Of a stretch of 64,000 bases of DNA, positions 1 through 9,724 are shown in pieces. The number at the start of each line of letters is the position of its first letter. Within the stretch, counting starts at the first letter, position 1. Under the pieces are notes generated by a model. That model had not been told where the DNA came from. It did not search any database and saw only the letters and a program-made list of their open reading frames with translations. The stretch covers positions 3,410,001 through 3,474,000 of the forward strand of contig NZ_CP015839.1 of assembly GCF_001651805.1 (NCBI RefSeq). Direction: 5' to 3'. Source of the DNA: Marinobacterium aestuarii (GTDB lineage: Bacteria > Pseudomonadota > Gammaproteobacteria > Pseudomonadales > Balneatricaceae). The translations under genes and the position numbers were made by a program.

Positions 1-1695
1 GGTGATGGCACGCTGCATAGAACCGGTAATACGATCGCCATAGAGAATGGCGCGACCGTTAACGTTACGGGCTGCCCGGCCTATGGTCTGGATCATCGAG
101 GTTTCGGAGCGCAGAAAACCTTCCTTGTCGGCATCAAGAATGGCCACCAGCGCCACCTCCGGCATGTCGATGCCCTCGCGCAGCAGGTTGATGCCCACCA
201 GCACATCGAACTGGCCAATACGCAGATCGCGGATGATTTCGACCCGCTCCACAGTGTCGATATCCGAGTGCAGGTAGCGCACCCGTACGCCATGCTCGGC
301 CAGATAGTCGGTCAGGTCTTCGGCCATGCGCTTGGTCAGCACAGTGACGATAACGCGTTCCTCGTTGGCCGTGACCTTGCCAATCTCGGACAGCAGATCA
401 TCCACCTGAGTCCGGGCCGGACGCACCTCCACCTGAGGATCAATCAGCCCCGTGGGCCGCACCAGCTGCTCGGCGATCTGTCCGGCATTGGCCGCTTCAT
501 ACTTGCTCGGCGTGGCGGAGACAAAGATCATCTGTGGCGCCAGCGCCTCCCACTCCTCGAAGCGCAGCGGCCGGTTGTCCAGCGCCGACGGCAGGCGAAA
601 GCCGTACTCCACCAGGGTTTCCTTGCGTGAGCGGTCGCCCTTGTACATGGCGCCCAGCTGCGGCACTGTGACATGGGATTCGTCGATCACCACCAGGGCG
701 TTGTCCGGCAGATAATCGAACAGCGTCGGCGGCGCCGCGCCCGGCTCGCGGCCGGACAGGTAGCGTGAATAGTTCTCGATGCCGGAGCAGTACCCCAGCT
801 CCATGATCATTTCCATGTCATACAGGGTGCGCTGCTCCAGCCGCTGTGCTTCCACCAGCTTGCCATGATCGCGCAGCTGCTTGAGCCTGGGGTGCAGCTC
901 ATCCTTGATCTTGTCGACGGCCCCCAGCAGCACCTCGCGGGGAGTCACATAATGCGTCTTGGGGTAAATCGTGACCCGGGGCACGCGGCGCAGCACCGCG
1001 CCAGTCAGGGGATCGAAGAAGCTGATCTGCTCCACTTCGCTGTCGAACAGCTCGATGCGCACGGCCTCGGTTTCGGATTCCGCCGGGAACACATCGATGA
1101 CGTCGCCGCGCACCCGGTAGTTGCCACGGTGCAGCTCGACATCGTTGCGTTTGTACTGCAGCTCCGCCAGGCGGCGCAGAATGTCACGCTGGTCGATTTC
1201 TTCGCCCCGATCCAGGTGCAGCATCATCGACAGGTAGGACTTCGGATCGCCCAGACCGTAAATGGCCGAGACCGTGGCCACTATAATGGCATCGTCCCGC
1301 TCCAGCAGCGCCTTGGTGGCCGACAGACGCATCTGCTCGATATGATCGTTGATCGAGGCGTCCTTCTCGATAAAGGTATCGGAGGACGGCACATAGGCTT
1401 CAGGCTGGTAGTAGTCGTAATAGGACACGAAGTATTCGACGGCGTTGTCGGGGAAGAACTCGCGGAACTCACCATACAACTGCGCCGCCAGCGTCTTGTT
1501 GTGGGCCAGAATGATGGTGGGCCGCTGAATCTGCGCAATCACATTGGCAATGGTAAAGGTTTTGCCCGATCCGGTAACACCCAGCAAAGTCTGGGCCACC
1601 AGGCCCGATTCAATGCCATCGATCAGGGTGGCAATAGCGCTCGGCTGATCTCCCGAGGGCTTAAAGCTGGACTGAAGTTTAAATCGCTGTTTCAT
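1..1695 (-). CDS. uvrB: Excinuclease ABC subunit B (UvrB), 3' end outside window
   Basis: DNA-damage recognition helicase of nucleotide excision repair; it works with UvrA and UvrC in the cytoplasm. Translating the minus strand from the ATG at 1695-1693 gives 565 residues without a stop, against roughly 670 for the family, so the C-terminal UvrC-binding part lies beyond the left edge. The Walker A motif GVTGSGKT is at residues 39-46, followed by the damage-binding beta-hairpin region with its [12 protein letters not shown] stretch, a helicase DES box (VVIDESH) and the helicase motif containing QTIGRAARN. It diverges from the aminotransferase gene; uvrB and this aminotransferase are also neighbours in Pseudomonas. 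I found no CTGT-N8-ACAG LexA box in the 270-bp gap, so SOS control is not supported by what I see. Identification is certain; only the 3' end is missing. Confidence 0.97.
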   Translation of the reverse strand, partial: MKQRFKLQSSFKPSGDQPSAIATLIDGIESGLVAQTLLGVTGSGKTFTIANVIAQIQRPTIILAHNKTLAAQLYGEFREFFPDNAVEYFVSYYDYYQPEAYVPSSDTFIEKDASINDHIEQMRLSATKALLERDDAIIVATVSAIYGLGDPKSYLSMMLHLDRGEEIDQRDILRRLAELQYKRNDVELHRGNYRVRGDVIDVFPAESETEAVRIELFDSEVEQISFFDPLTGAVLRRVPRVTIYPKTHYVTPREVLLGAVDKIKDELHPRLKQLRDHGKLVEAQRLEQRTLYDMEMIMELGYCSGIENYSRYLSGREPGAAPPTLFDYLPDNALVVIDESHVTVPQLGAMYKGDRSRKETLVEYGFRLPSALDNRPLRFEEWEALAPQMIFVSATPSKYEAANAGQIAEQLVRPTGLIDPQVEVRPARTQVDDLLSEIGKVTANEERVIVTVLTKRMAEDLTDYLAEHGVRVRYLHSDIDTVERVEIIRDLRIGQFDVLVGINLLREGIDMPEVALVAILDADKEGFLRSETSMIQTIGRAARNVNGRAILYGDRITGSMQRAIT

Positions 1696-1886
1696 TAACC
1701 CACCTGCCTGACAACGCGACCGCATATACTAACCTACCTGACCGCCAAGCCCTACTAGGCAAGGCATTCAACGGCCAATCCGCTGCTCGGCCGCCCCCAA
1801 TGTTCACCTGAGGCGCGGGTCCTGCGCGCAAAAGTCGCGAAGCTGCGGATTTTCTGCGTCAAAAACTGCATTTTTTCGGTACAAGG

Positions 1887-1916
1887 ATTCAGACTGGCAA
1901 GGGATTCCGCTATCAT
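1887..1916 (+). promoter_or_regulatory. Candidate promoter of the aminotransferase gene
   Basis: A TATCAT -10-like hexamer at 1911-1916 has a weak TTCAGA -35-like hexamer at 1887-1892 (18-bp spacer). It lies about 54 bp before the proposed TTG start. This rests on sequence resemblance only. Confidence 0.3.
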
Positions 1917-1969
1917 TGATCGGCTTGAAAAAGCAGCAAATCCAGTACCGACTAATAGAGGATTGTGGC

Positions 1970-3157
1970 TTGGACGTTCAACTTTCAGACCGTGTAAACA
2001 GTATCAAACCGTCCCCGACGCTTGCGGTTACCAACCGTGCAGCCGAACTGCGTGCGGCCGGCAAGAACATTATTGGTCTGGGCGCCGGCGAACCCGATTT
2101 CGACACCCCGGATCATATCAAGCAGGCCGCCATCCGCGCCCTGAACGAAGGCTTCACCAAGTACACCGCCGTCGATGGCACCCCGGGTCTGAAAAAAGCC
2201 ATTATTAACAAGTTCAAGCAGGATAACGGTCTGGAGTACGCAGCCAACCAGATTCTGGTGTCCTGTGGCGGCAAGCAGAGCTTCTTCAACCTGTCCCTGG
2301 CGCTGCTGAATGCCGGCGACGAGGTGGTGATTCCGGCGCCCTACTGGGTCTCCTACCCGGACATGGTACTGGTCGCCGATGGCACGCCGGTGATCGTGAC
2401 CACCACCCAGGAACAACGCTTCAAGATGACGGCCGCCCAGCTGGACGCCGCCATGACAGAGCGTACCCGCCTGGTGGTGCTGAACAGCCCGTCCAACCCG
2501 ACCGGCGTGGCCTACAGCCTGGAAGAACTCAAGGCACTGGGCGAGGTACTGAAAAAGTACCCCAATGTACTGATTGCCACGGATGACATGTACGAGCACA
2601 TCCTGCTCGGCGACCAGTCGTTCTGCAACATTCTCAACGCCTGTCCGGAACTCTACGACCGCACCATCGTGCTCAACGGCGTCTCCAAGGCCTACTCCAT
2701 GACGGGCTGGCGTATCGGTTATGCTGCAGGCCCGGCCAAGCTGATCGGCGCCATGAAGAAGGTACAGTCCCAGAGCACCTCGAACCCGACCTCCATCGCC
2801 CAGGTTGCAGCCCAGGCCGCACTTGAAGGTGATCAGGGATGCGTCGCCGAGATGGTCAAGGCGTTCCGCCAGCGTCACGACTATGTGCTCGAAGCCCTCA
2901 ACGCCATCGACGGCGTGGAATGCATTGCAGCGGATGGTACCTTCTACGCCTTCCCGAGCTTCCAGGGCGTAATAGACGCCGATCCGCGCTTCGAGAACGA
3001 TCTGGATCTGGCCGAGTTCCTGCTGAACGAAGCCGGCGTTGCCCTGGTGCCGGGCTCCGCCTTCGGCGCACCGGGTAACATGCGCCTGTCATTCGCCACC
3101 AGCCTTGCAACCCTGCAGGATGCCATCAGCCGCATCAGCAAGGCTCTGGCACGCTGA
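1970..3157 (+). CDS. aspC: Aspartate/aromatic class I aminotransferase
   Basis: Pyridoxal-phosphate enzyme that moves the amino group between aspartate (or an aromatic amino acid) and 2-oxoglutarate. I place the start at the TTG at 1970 because AGAGGA sits 7-8 bases upstream and the resulting N terminus MDVQLSDRVN matches the family; an upstream in-frame TTG at 1916 would add 18 unlikely residues. The 395-residue product has the usual length. The PLP lysine is K240 in SKAYSMTGWRIG, with NPTG near residue 176 and the substrate-binding GAGEPDFDTP motif near residue 38. The sequence is of the thermophile-like subgroup Ib found in Pseudomonas (often called AatA). A strong terminator follows immediately. 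The fold is certain; the exact amino-acid preference is inferred. Confidence 0.93.
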   Translation: MDVQLSDRVNSIKPSPTLAVTNRAAELRAAGKNIIGLGAGEPDFDTPDHIKQAAIRALNEGFTKYTAVDGTPGLKKAIINKFKQDNGLEYAANQILVSCGGKQSFFNLSLALLNAGDEVVIPAPYWVSYPDMVLVADGTPVIVTTTQEQRFKMTAAQLDAAMTERTRLVVLNSPSNPTGVAYSLEELKALGEVLKKYPNVLIATDDMYEHILLGDQSFCNILNACPELYDRTIVLNGVSKAYSMTGWRIGYAAGPAKLIGAMKKVQSQSTSNPTSIAQVAAQAALEGDQGCVAEMVKAFRQRHDYVLEALNAIDGVECIAADGTFYAFPSFQGVIDADPRFENDLDLAEFLLNEAGVALVPGSAFGAPGNMRLSFATSLATLQDAISRISKALAR

Positions 3158-3182
3158 TCGCAGAATCACTACTGCACAACAT

Positions 3183-3206
3183 ACGGGCCCTGCGGGGCCC
3201 GTTTTC
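3183..3206 (+). terminator. Intrinsic terminator after aminotransferase gene
   Basis: ACGGGCCC and GGGCCCGT form an 8-bp stem with a 4-base loop, followed by TTTT. It lies 25 bp past the stop codon. Confidence 0.85.
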
Positions 3207-3373
3207 GCATCCCCCAGCCCTGCTCCTTTCACTCCCTTTTACTTTCACTTGTTCCTTTTCCCTCGCACCTGTCCCCTTTTTCCTCGCTCCTTAGGCCCCT
3301 GCAACCCTGGCGCAATCAATTACGGTTTTAATACGGATCGCAGCGCGCTAGAATGCCAGCTTATTTTTAGCCT

Positions 3374-3381
3374 GACCGGTC
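3374..3381. promoter_or_regulatory. Possible TetR operator GACCGGTC
   Basis: The 8-bp perfect palindrome GACCGGTC lies 9 bp upstream of the start codon of the TetR gene. This is a common place for autoregulatory operators. It is short, so it could be chance. Confidence 0.3.
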
Positions 3382-3389
3382 TAGTTAAA

Positions 3390-4022
3390 ATGAACCGCGG
3401 ACGCAAACCCGAACACTGCCGCGACAGCATTCTGGAAATGGGCATGGAACTGTTTGATCGCAATGGCTATCACGGTACCGGCCTGAAAGAAATTCTCGAT
3501 GCCTGTCAGGTTTCCAAGGGATCCTTCTACAATTTTTTTGGCAGCAAGGAAGACTTTGCCATCGAAATTATCCGTCATTTCCAGGCCAGAGCCTTTGACT
3601 GCTGGAACCTGCAGGCCGACCAGCCACCGGGCTGTCACGCGGCCCGCCTGCGGCACAAGATTGAAACCGAGATTCAAACCAGCCAGGCGCACTGCTTTCG
3701 CATGGGCAGCCTTTTGGCCAATTTGTCCGGCGAAATAGGCGCAGCTTCGGATGCATTTCGCAACGCCATTCTCGGCGCCACGCATCGCATCCTTGATGCC
3801 CTCGAGCAGGATATGCTGCAATGTCAGCAGGAAGGCTCGGTACGCACGGATCTGGACGCCAGAGCGCTGGCCGAACTGATCTGGAACTGCTGGCAGGGCG
3901 CACTGCTGCGCGTGCAGGTGGAGGAATCCACCGCCCCCCTCAGCAGCATGGTACAACTGTTGTGGGAGCGGGTGCTGCCACCCCAGCCAAGCCCCGACAA
4001 GGATGCGAAGCCAACACCATGA
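3390..4022 (+). CDS. TetR/AcrR-family regulator of efflux operon
   Basis: DNA-binding repressor, probably controlling the pump genes that follow. The 210-residue product has a TetR helix-turn-helix at about residues 15-60 (GMELFDRNGYHGTGLKEIL, then VSKGSFYNFFGSKEDF). Its C-terminal ligand domain resembles the NemR/AcuR branch. The ATG at 3390 is chosen because the homology starts there; the open frame extends far upstream without resemblance to anything. The stop codon overlaps the ATG of the next gene (ATGA, 4019-4022), so the regulator is the first gene of the pump operon. This means repression would be autoregulatory. The inducing ligand cannot be read from the sequence. Confidence 0.88.
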   Translation: MNRGRKPEHCRDSILEMGMELFDRNGYHGTGLKEILDACQVSKGSFYNFFGSKEDFAIEIIRHFQARAFDCWNLQADQPPGCHAARLRHKIETEIQTSQAHCFRMGSLLANLSGEIGAASDAFRNAILGATHRILDALEQDMLQCQQEGSVRTDLDARALAELIWNCWQGALLRVQVEESTAPLSSMVQLLWERVLPPQPSPDKDAKPTP

Positions 4023-5089
4023 AAACACGCGATCTGATCCTGCCGCTGCTGCTGGCATTACCCGGCTCCGCCTGGGCCAGCGAAGAAGAGCAACAACAGC
4101 CCCGCGGCCTGCCCGCCGAAGTGGTGCTACTGAAGACCCAGCCACTGACACCGGTTATTCAGGCCGTGGGCAATCTGCAGGCCAACGAAAGCGTCATCAT
4201 ACGCCCGGAGCAAAGCGGTCAGATTCGCAAAATACTCTTTCTCGAAGGCCAGGCCATCAAGGCCGGCGAGCTGATGTTTCAGCTCGATACGGCGCTCTAC
4301 GACGCCGCCCTGACCCAGTCGAAGGCCCGGGTCAGTCTGAGCCAGCAGGAGTACCAGCGTGCGCAGAGCCTGCTGCAGCGCAAGGTCGGTTCACAGAATG
4401 ACCGTGATGCAGCTCTGGCACAGCTGCGCGTCGATGAAGCCGAAGTCTCCCTGGCGCAGACCCGCATCGACAAGATGAATCTGCGGGCGCCCTTCGCCGG
4501 CATCACCGGCCTGCGCCAGGTCAGCCCGGGCGACTATGTCAGCACCGGCCAGGACCTGGTGGAGCTGATCGATACCAGCAGCCTGAAACTGGACTTTCGC
4601 ATTCCGGAGATTTACCTGCCCGCCGTTGCACCTGGCCAGGCGGTTCGCGTCGCCGTCGATGCCTTCCCCGGACACATTTTCAGTGGCGAGATCTACGCCC
4701 TTGCCCCCAGCAGCGATGCCAGGGCCCATAACCTGGAACTGCGCGCCCGCATCGACAACAGCGACGACATGCTGCGCCCCGGCCTCTTTGCCCGCATTGA
4801 ACTGCACGGCAATGCCGACGATCAGGCCCTGCTGGTTCCCGAGCAGGCCGTCATGCTGCAGGAGGGTGCTTTCAGTCTGATGCGGGTCAACAGTGAAAGC
4901 ATGGTTGAAATCGTGCCCGTCACCCTGGGCCAACGACGCCCTGGCAAGGTACAGATCCTCTCCGGCGCCTCCGCCGGCGATACCATTGTGACCGCCGGGC
5001 ACCTCAAGCTCTTCCCCGGCATGCCAGTCACACCCGTGTTCGTCGATGGCTCCAGTGATGCCGCCCGCCCGCAGGAAGCCGCACAGTGA
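4019..5089 (+). CDS. RND efflux periplasmic adaptor (membrane fusion protein)
   Basis: Periplasmic adaptor that joins the inner-membrane RND pump to the outer-membrane channel. The 356-residue protein begins with a signal peptide (MKTRDLILPLLLALPGSAWA). The family architecture follows: a lipoyl half-motif around residues 50-80, a coiled-coil hairpin around 90-140 (ALTQSKARVSLSQQEYQRAQ), the second lipoyl half with LRAPFAGITGLRQVSPGDYV, a beta-barrel, and a membrane-proximal domain. There is no lipobox cysteine, so it is probably not lipid-anchored. It overlaps the regulator by 4 bases and the pump gene by 4 bases, indicating translational coupling. Confidence 0.93.
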   Translation: MKTRDLILPLLLALPGSAWASEEEQQQPRGLPAEVVLLKTQPLTPVIQAVGNLQANESVIIRPEQSGQIRKILFLEGQAIKAGELMFQLDTALYDAALTQSKARVSLSQQEYQRAQSLLQRKVGSQNDRDAALAQLRVDEAEVSLAQTRIDKMNLRAPFAGITGLRQVSPGDYVSTGQDLVELIDTSSLKLDFRIPEIYLPAVAPGQAVRVAVDAFPGHIFSGEIYALAPSSDARAHNLELRARIDNSDDMLRPGLFARIELHGNADDQALLVPEQAVMLQEGAFSLMRVNSESMVEIVPVTLGQRRPGKVQILSGASAGDTIVTAGHLKLFPGMPVTPVFVDGSSDAARPQEAAQ

Positions 5090-8000
5090 TCCTGCCCGAC
5101 CTCAGTATCCGACGTCCGGTCCTGGCGACGGTCATGAGCCTGCTGATTCTGCTGATCGGCTTTATCAGCTATGACCGCCTGACGGTGCGCGAATACCCCA
5201 AGATCGACCTGCCGGTGGTCACCGTTGAAACCACCTACCCCGGCGCCAGTGCTTCCATCATCGAGTCCCAGGTGACCCAGATCATCGAGGATTCGCTGTC
5301 CGGCATCGAAGGGGTCGATTTCATGAACTCGATCAGCCGCACCGAAAAGAGCCAGATCACCATTACGTTCAAGATCGAACGTGATCCCGACCAGGCAGCC
5401 AATGACGTGCGCGATCGCGTAGGCCGCGTCCGGGCCCAGTTGCCGGAGGATATCGACGAACCCGTGGTATCCAAAACCGAGGCCGATGCCCAGCCCATCA
5501 TTTATTTGTCCTTCGCCTCCGACCACCACAACCCGATGGAAATTACCCGCATCGCCGATCAGCAGGTGAAAGATCGCCTGCAGACCGTCGCCGGGGTGGC
5601 CAATGTGCTCATCTTCGGTGAACGGCGCTATTCCATGCGCATCTGGCTGGATCCCTACCGCATGGCGGCCTACAACCTGATTCCGCAGGATATTGAAGCG
5701 GCACTGCGCCAACAGAATATCGAGATTCCGGCCGGGCGCATCGAAAGCCAGGACCGTGAGTTCACTATCCTGACCCGTACCGATACCAACGAGGTGGATG
5801 AGTTCGAGCGCATTATCATCCGCAATATAGACGACTATCCGGTGCGCATTCGCGATGTGGCGCGAGTGGAGATCGCGCCGCAGAACGAGCGCATCATCAC
5901 CCGCTTTCGCGGTGAAAGCGCCGTAGCACTGGGCGTCGTCAAGCAGGCCACCGCCAATCCGCTGGATGTATCCCAGGGTATCCGCGATGAGCTCGAGCAA
6001 CTGGCAAGCAGCCTGCCCGACGGCATGCGGGTCGAGGTCGCCTACGACTCCTCGGTGTTTATCGCCGAATCCATCAAGTCGGTGTACCAGACCCTGCTGC
6101 AGGCCGGCGCCCTGGTGGTGCTGGTCATCTTCTTCTTCCTGCGCAACCTGCGCGCCACCCTGATTCCGGTTGTCACCATTCCGCTGTCCCTGGTGGGCGC
6201 CTTTGCCATGATGTACCTGATGGGTTTCAGCATTAACACCCTGACGCTGCTGGCCCTGGTATTGGCCATCGGCCTGGTGGTGGATGACGCCATCGTTATG
6301 CTGGAGAACATCTACCGCCATGTAGAGGATGGTCTGGACCCGATCCAGGCGGCATTCAAGGGCAGCAAGGAAATCGCCTTTGCCGTTATTGCCACTACCC
6401 TCACCCTGGTGGCCGTGTTTGCGCCGGTCGCCTTCACCGAAGGGCGTACCGGCCGGCTGTTTACCGAGTTCGCCCTGACACTCGCCGGTGCCGTGGTGGT
6501 ATCCACCTTTGTGGCCCTGACCCTGTCGCCCATGATGGCCTCACGCATGCTGCACCACGAGACCCGCCACTCGGCGCTGTTCAACCTGATCGAAGGCTGG
6601 CTGCACGCGCTGACGACGGGTTACCAGACCCTGCTGGATCGCACCCTGCACTCCCGTCTGCTGACACTGCTCATCATGCTGGCGAGCATCGGCGCCGGCA
6701 GCTTCTTTTACCTGCAGCTACCGGAGGAACTGGCACCCTACGAGGATCGGGGCACCATAATGTCATTCTCCATCGCCCCCGAGGGCTCCACACCGGATTA
6801 CGTCGATCGTTATGCACGCCAGATCGAGGGCATCATCAGCGGCGTGCCGGAGCAGAACCGTTTCTTCACGGTGGTGGGCTTCCCCACCGAAACCAACACC
6901 CTTACCTTTATCGGCCTGAGCCGCTGGGAAGAACGCACGCGCACACAGCAGACGATCGTCGAATCTCTCACGCCGCAACTCTATGGCGGCGTGCCGGGTA
7001 CCCTGTCCTTTGCCATGAACCTGCCCTCCCTGGGACAGAGCATTATTTCCCGCCCGGTGGAGTTCGTGATCAAGTCCCAGGCCGACTACAGCGAGCTCAA
7101 GCGCATCAGCGACGAACTGCTCAACCGGGTACGGCAGAACCCGGGCTTTGTCCAGGCCGACAGTGACCTCAAGCTCAACAAGCCAGAACTGCAACTGGTG
7201 GTCAATCGTGACAAGGTGTCGGACATAGGCCTGGAGGTCGACAGCATCGGTCGCTCACTGGAAACCTACATGGCCGGGCGCAACGTCACCCGCTTCAAGC
7301 GCGACGGCGAACAGTACGACGTTATTGTCCAGATCGAGGATGCCAACAGACGCACCCCGGACGACCTGACCAATATTTATGTACGCAGTCCCGCAGGCGA
7401 CATGATACAGCTGGCCAACCTGGTGGAGCTGAGCGAAACCGTGGCCCCCAAGGAGCTCAACCACTTCGACAAGGTGCGCGCGGTTAAACTGCAATCCCTG
7501 CTGGCACCGGGTTACAGCCTGGGCGAAGCACTGCAGTTCCTGCAACAGAACCTGGCCGAAATAGCCCCCGAGGCGAGCTTCGACTACACAGGCCCGTCGC
7601 GGGAATTCAAGGAATCCAGCAGCAGCCTGCAGGTCACCTTTGCGCTGGCGCTGTGCTTTATCTTCCTGGTGCTGGCCGCCCAGTTCGAAAGCTTCAAGAA
7701 CCCGCTGATCATACTGCTGTCGGTGCCGCCGGCCCTCGGCGGCGCCCTGCTGGCGCTCTACTACAGTGGCGGCTCCCTCAGCGTGTACAGCCAGATCGGC
7801 CTTATCACCCTGGTTGGACTCGTCACCAAGCACGGCATTCTGATCGTCGAGTTTGCCAACCAGCTGCAGGATCAGGGCATGACCCTGCGCGACGCCATTC
7901 TCAAGGCCGCCAGTCTGCGCCTGCGCCCCATTCTGATGACCACCGGCGCCACTGTGCTGGGGGCACTGCCGCTGGCCATCGCCTTTGGTGCCGGCGCCGA

Positions 8001-8139
8001 ATCACGCCAGCAGATCGGCTGGGTTATCGTCGGCGGCATGACCTTCGGCACTCTGCTAACGCTGTTCGTCATTCCCACTGTCTACAGTTTTCTCGGCAAG
8101 CGCACCTTCAAGGACCTTGCCCCGCTGTCTCATTTGTAA
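5086..8139 (+). CDS. RND multidrug efflux pump, HAE1 type
   Basis: Proton-driven inner-membrane pump of the AcrB/MexB superfamily, 1017 residues. The GTG start at 5086 overlaps the stop of the adaptor gene. The first transmembrane helix is at about residues 12-30 and the two large periplasmic loops are in the expected places. The proton-relay aspartate pair is present in TM4 (AIGLVVDDAIVMLEN), and the conserved lysine is in TM10 (VGLVTKHGILIVEFANQ). The protein is slightly shorter than AcrB and has the RRPVLATVMSLLI N terminus of the MdtBC/MuxBC/HAE1 branch rather than of AcrB proper. Substrates cannot be predicted; hydrophobic antibiotics, biocides or organic acids are all possible. Confidence 0.95.
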   Translation: MILPDLSIRRPVLATVMSLLILLIGFISYDRLTVREYPKIDLPVVTVETTYPGASASIIESQVTQIIEDSLSGIEGVDFMNSISRTEKSQITITFKIERDPDQAANDVRDRVGRVRAQLPEDIDEPVVSKTEADAQPIIYLSFASDHHNPMEITRIADQQVKDRLQTVAGVANVLIFGERRYSMRIWLDPYRMAAYNLIPQDIEAALRQQNIEIPAGRIESQDREFTILTRTDTNEVDEFERIIIRNIDDYPVRIRDVARVEIAPQNERIITRFRGESAVALGVVKQATANPLDVSQGIRDELEQLASSLPDGMRVEVAYDSSVFIAESIKSVYQTLLQAGALVVLVIFFFLRNLRATLIPVVTIPLSLVGAFAMMYLMGFSINTLTLLALVLAIGLVVDDAIVMLENIYRHVEDGLDPIQAAFKGSKEIAFAVIATTLTLVAVFAPVAFTEGRTGRLFTEFALTLAGAVVVSTFVALTLSPMMASRMLHHETRHSALFNLIEGWLHALTTGYQTLLDRTLHSRLLTLLIMLASIGAGSFFYLQLPEELAPYEDRGTIMSFSIAPEGSTPDYVDRYARQIEGIISGVPEQNRFFTVVGFPTETNTLTFIGLSRWEERTRTQQTIVESLTPQLYGGVPGTLSFAMNLPSLGQSIISRPVEFVIKSQADYSELKRISDELLNRVRQNPGFVQADSDLKLNKPELQLVVNRDKVSDIGLEVDSIGRSLETYMAGRNVTRFKRDGEQYDVIVQIEDANRRTPDDLTNIYVRSPAGDMIQLANLVELSETVAPKELNHFDKVRAVKLQSLLAPGYSLGEALQFLQQNLAEIAPEASFDYTGPSREFKESSSSLQVTFALALCFIFLVLAAQFESFKNPLIILLSVPPALGGALLALYYSGGSLSVYSQIGLITLVGLVTKHGILIVEFANQLQDQGMTLRDAILKAASLRLRPILMTTGATVLGALPLAIAFGAGAESRQQIGWVIVGGMTFGTLLTLFVIPTVYSFLGKRTFKDLAPLSHL

Positions 8140-8154
8140 CAAAGGATGCTTTCT

Positions 8155-9465
8155 GTGAAATCGCTCTCAAACTCAAGTCGCCCGCTGCTTCTGACACTGG
8201 CTCTGGGCCTGATCAGCGCCCAGGCACAGGCCGGCAGCCTTGCCAATCTGTACCAGCGGGCACTGGAAAACGACCCGCAACTGAAATCGGCCGCCGCCTC
8301 CCTGCAGGCCGGCCAGGAAGCCCTGCCCCAGGCCCGTGCCGCCCTGCTGCCTGAAGTGATTGCCGGGGCAGACGCCAACTGGGTTCACACTGAAAAGGCC
8401 GGCAGCAACGACAGCACCGGCGTTACCCTGACCCTGAGCCAGTCAGTGTTCTCGGCGGCACGCTGGTATAACCTGCGCCGCGGTGAAGTGCTGTCTGAGC
8501 AGGCGGGGCTGGTATTCGATCAGGACCAGCAGACCCTGGTGCTGCGCAGCGTAAGCGCCTATCTTGCGGTGTTGCGCGCCATCAACAACCTCGACAGCGC
8601 CCAGGCCGAAGTGCGCGCCATTCAGCGCCAGCTCGACCAGGTGAATGCGCAGTTCGAAGTCGGTCTGATCGCCATCACCGACGTGCAGGAAGCCCAGGCC
8701 AGCTACGACAACTCCGTGGTGCGCCAGATCGAAGCCGAAGGCGAGCTGGACAACAGCTACGAAGCCCTCGATCGTCTGGCGGGCTCGCCGTTTCGCAGCG
8801 TCGATGCCCTCAAGCCCGATTACCCGGTGGAAAACCCGACACCGGCCGATCCCCAGCCCTGGCTGGAAAAAGCCTGGCAGAACAACCTGGGGCTGATGAT
8901 CGCCGACAACAGCATTGAAGTAGCGAGGCGTTCGGCACAATCCGCCCGCGCCGGTCATTACCCAACGCTGGACCTCAACGCCAGCTACGACAGCGACACC
9001 AGCAGTGTGTCGGGCTTTGATACCGGTGACACCCGTACCATCGGGCTGGCATTGCGGGTGCCCATTTTTCAGGGCGGCCTGACCAGCTCCCAGTCCCGCG
9101 AAGCCGAAGCCCTGCTCAACAAGGCCATGCAGGACCGCCAGGACACCCTGCTGGCCGTCACTCAGCAAACCCGCAGCCTGCTGCGCAACCTGAGCACCAA
9201 CGTCCAGAGCGTCAAGGCGCGGGCACAGAGCATCCGCTCCAGCGAAACCGCACTGCAGGCCACACAGGAAGGCTTCAATGTCGGCACCCGTAACGTGGTC
9301 GATGTGCTGAACGCCGAGCGCACTCTCTATTCTTCCCAGCGCGACTACGCCAATGCCCGCCTGGACTTCATCTCCAACCTGTTCAGCCTCAAGCAGCAGC
9401 TCGGCACCCTGAGCCCGGACGACCTGAACACCCTGGATGCCTGGCTCGAAGCCCCCAAGGGCTGA
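8155..9465 (+). CDS. TolC-family outer-membrane efflux channel
   Basis: Outer-membrane channel of the tripartite pump. The product has a signal peptide (to about AQAQAG) and two repeated outer-membrane-efflux domains with long helices typical of TolC, e.g. YLAVLRAINNLDSAQAEVRA and the GTRNVVDVLNAERTLYSSQRDY signature near the end. I favour the GTG at 8155 because AAGGA lies 8 bases upstream; an ATG at 8146 would put the ribosome site on top of the start codon and add three residues. It has 436 residues and is the last gene of the operon, 15 bp after the pump gene and followed by a terminator. Having its own channel makes the pump self-contained. Confidence 0.93.
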   Translation: MKSLSNSSRPLLLTLALGLISAQAQAGSLANLYQRALENDPQLKSAAASLQAGQEALPQARAALLPEVIAGADANWVHTEKAGSNDSTGVTLTLSQSVFSAARWYNLRRGEVLSEQAGLVFDQDQQTLVLRSVSAYLAVLRAINNLDSAQAEVRAIQRQLDQVNAQFEVGLIAITDVQEAQASYDNSVVRQIEAEGELDNSYEALDRLAGSPFRSVDALKPDYPVENPTPADPQPWLEKAWQNNLGLMIADNSIEVARRSAQSARAGHYPTLDLNASYDSDTSSVSGFDTGDTRTIGLALRVPIFQGGLTSSQSREAEALLNKAMQDRQDTLLAVTQQTRSLLRNLSTNVQSVKARAQSIRSSETALQATQEGFNVGTRNVVDVLNAERTLYSSQRDYANARLDFISNLFSLKQQLGTLSPDDLNTLDAWLEAPKG

Positions 9466-9484
9466 GCCAGAGACTGAACGTAAA

Positions 9485-9508
9485 ACCGGCGCCTGGGCGC
9501 CGGTTTTT
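9485..9508 (+). terminator. Intrinsic terminator of efflux operon
   Basis: ACCGGCGCC and GGCGCCGGT pair as a 9-bp stem with a very short loop, followed by TTTTT. It lies 20 bp after the channel gene. Confidence 0.88.
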
Positions 9509-9724
9509 CGGTATCATGCAGCTAATCAGTTTTCAGACAGCACATAAACACTGCCGTCTCCGTCATCATCGGGCGCTGGGCCCTCTATTGTTTTCATGTT
9601 AAGCCCCTTCCTGCTATATATCGCACTCAGCACAGGCGAAGTGCATACTGAAGGCAATCGACCACGCGTACTAAAACATTAGCGCAACCGCTGGATTACG
9701 CAATCCAGCCACCGGAGAAGCGAC

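Noticed and set aside
1696-1969. LexA box for uvrB
   Set aside because: No CTGT-N8-ACAG match in the divergent gap; SOS control cannot be claimed.
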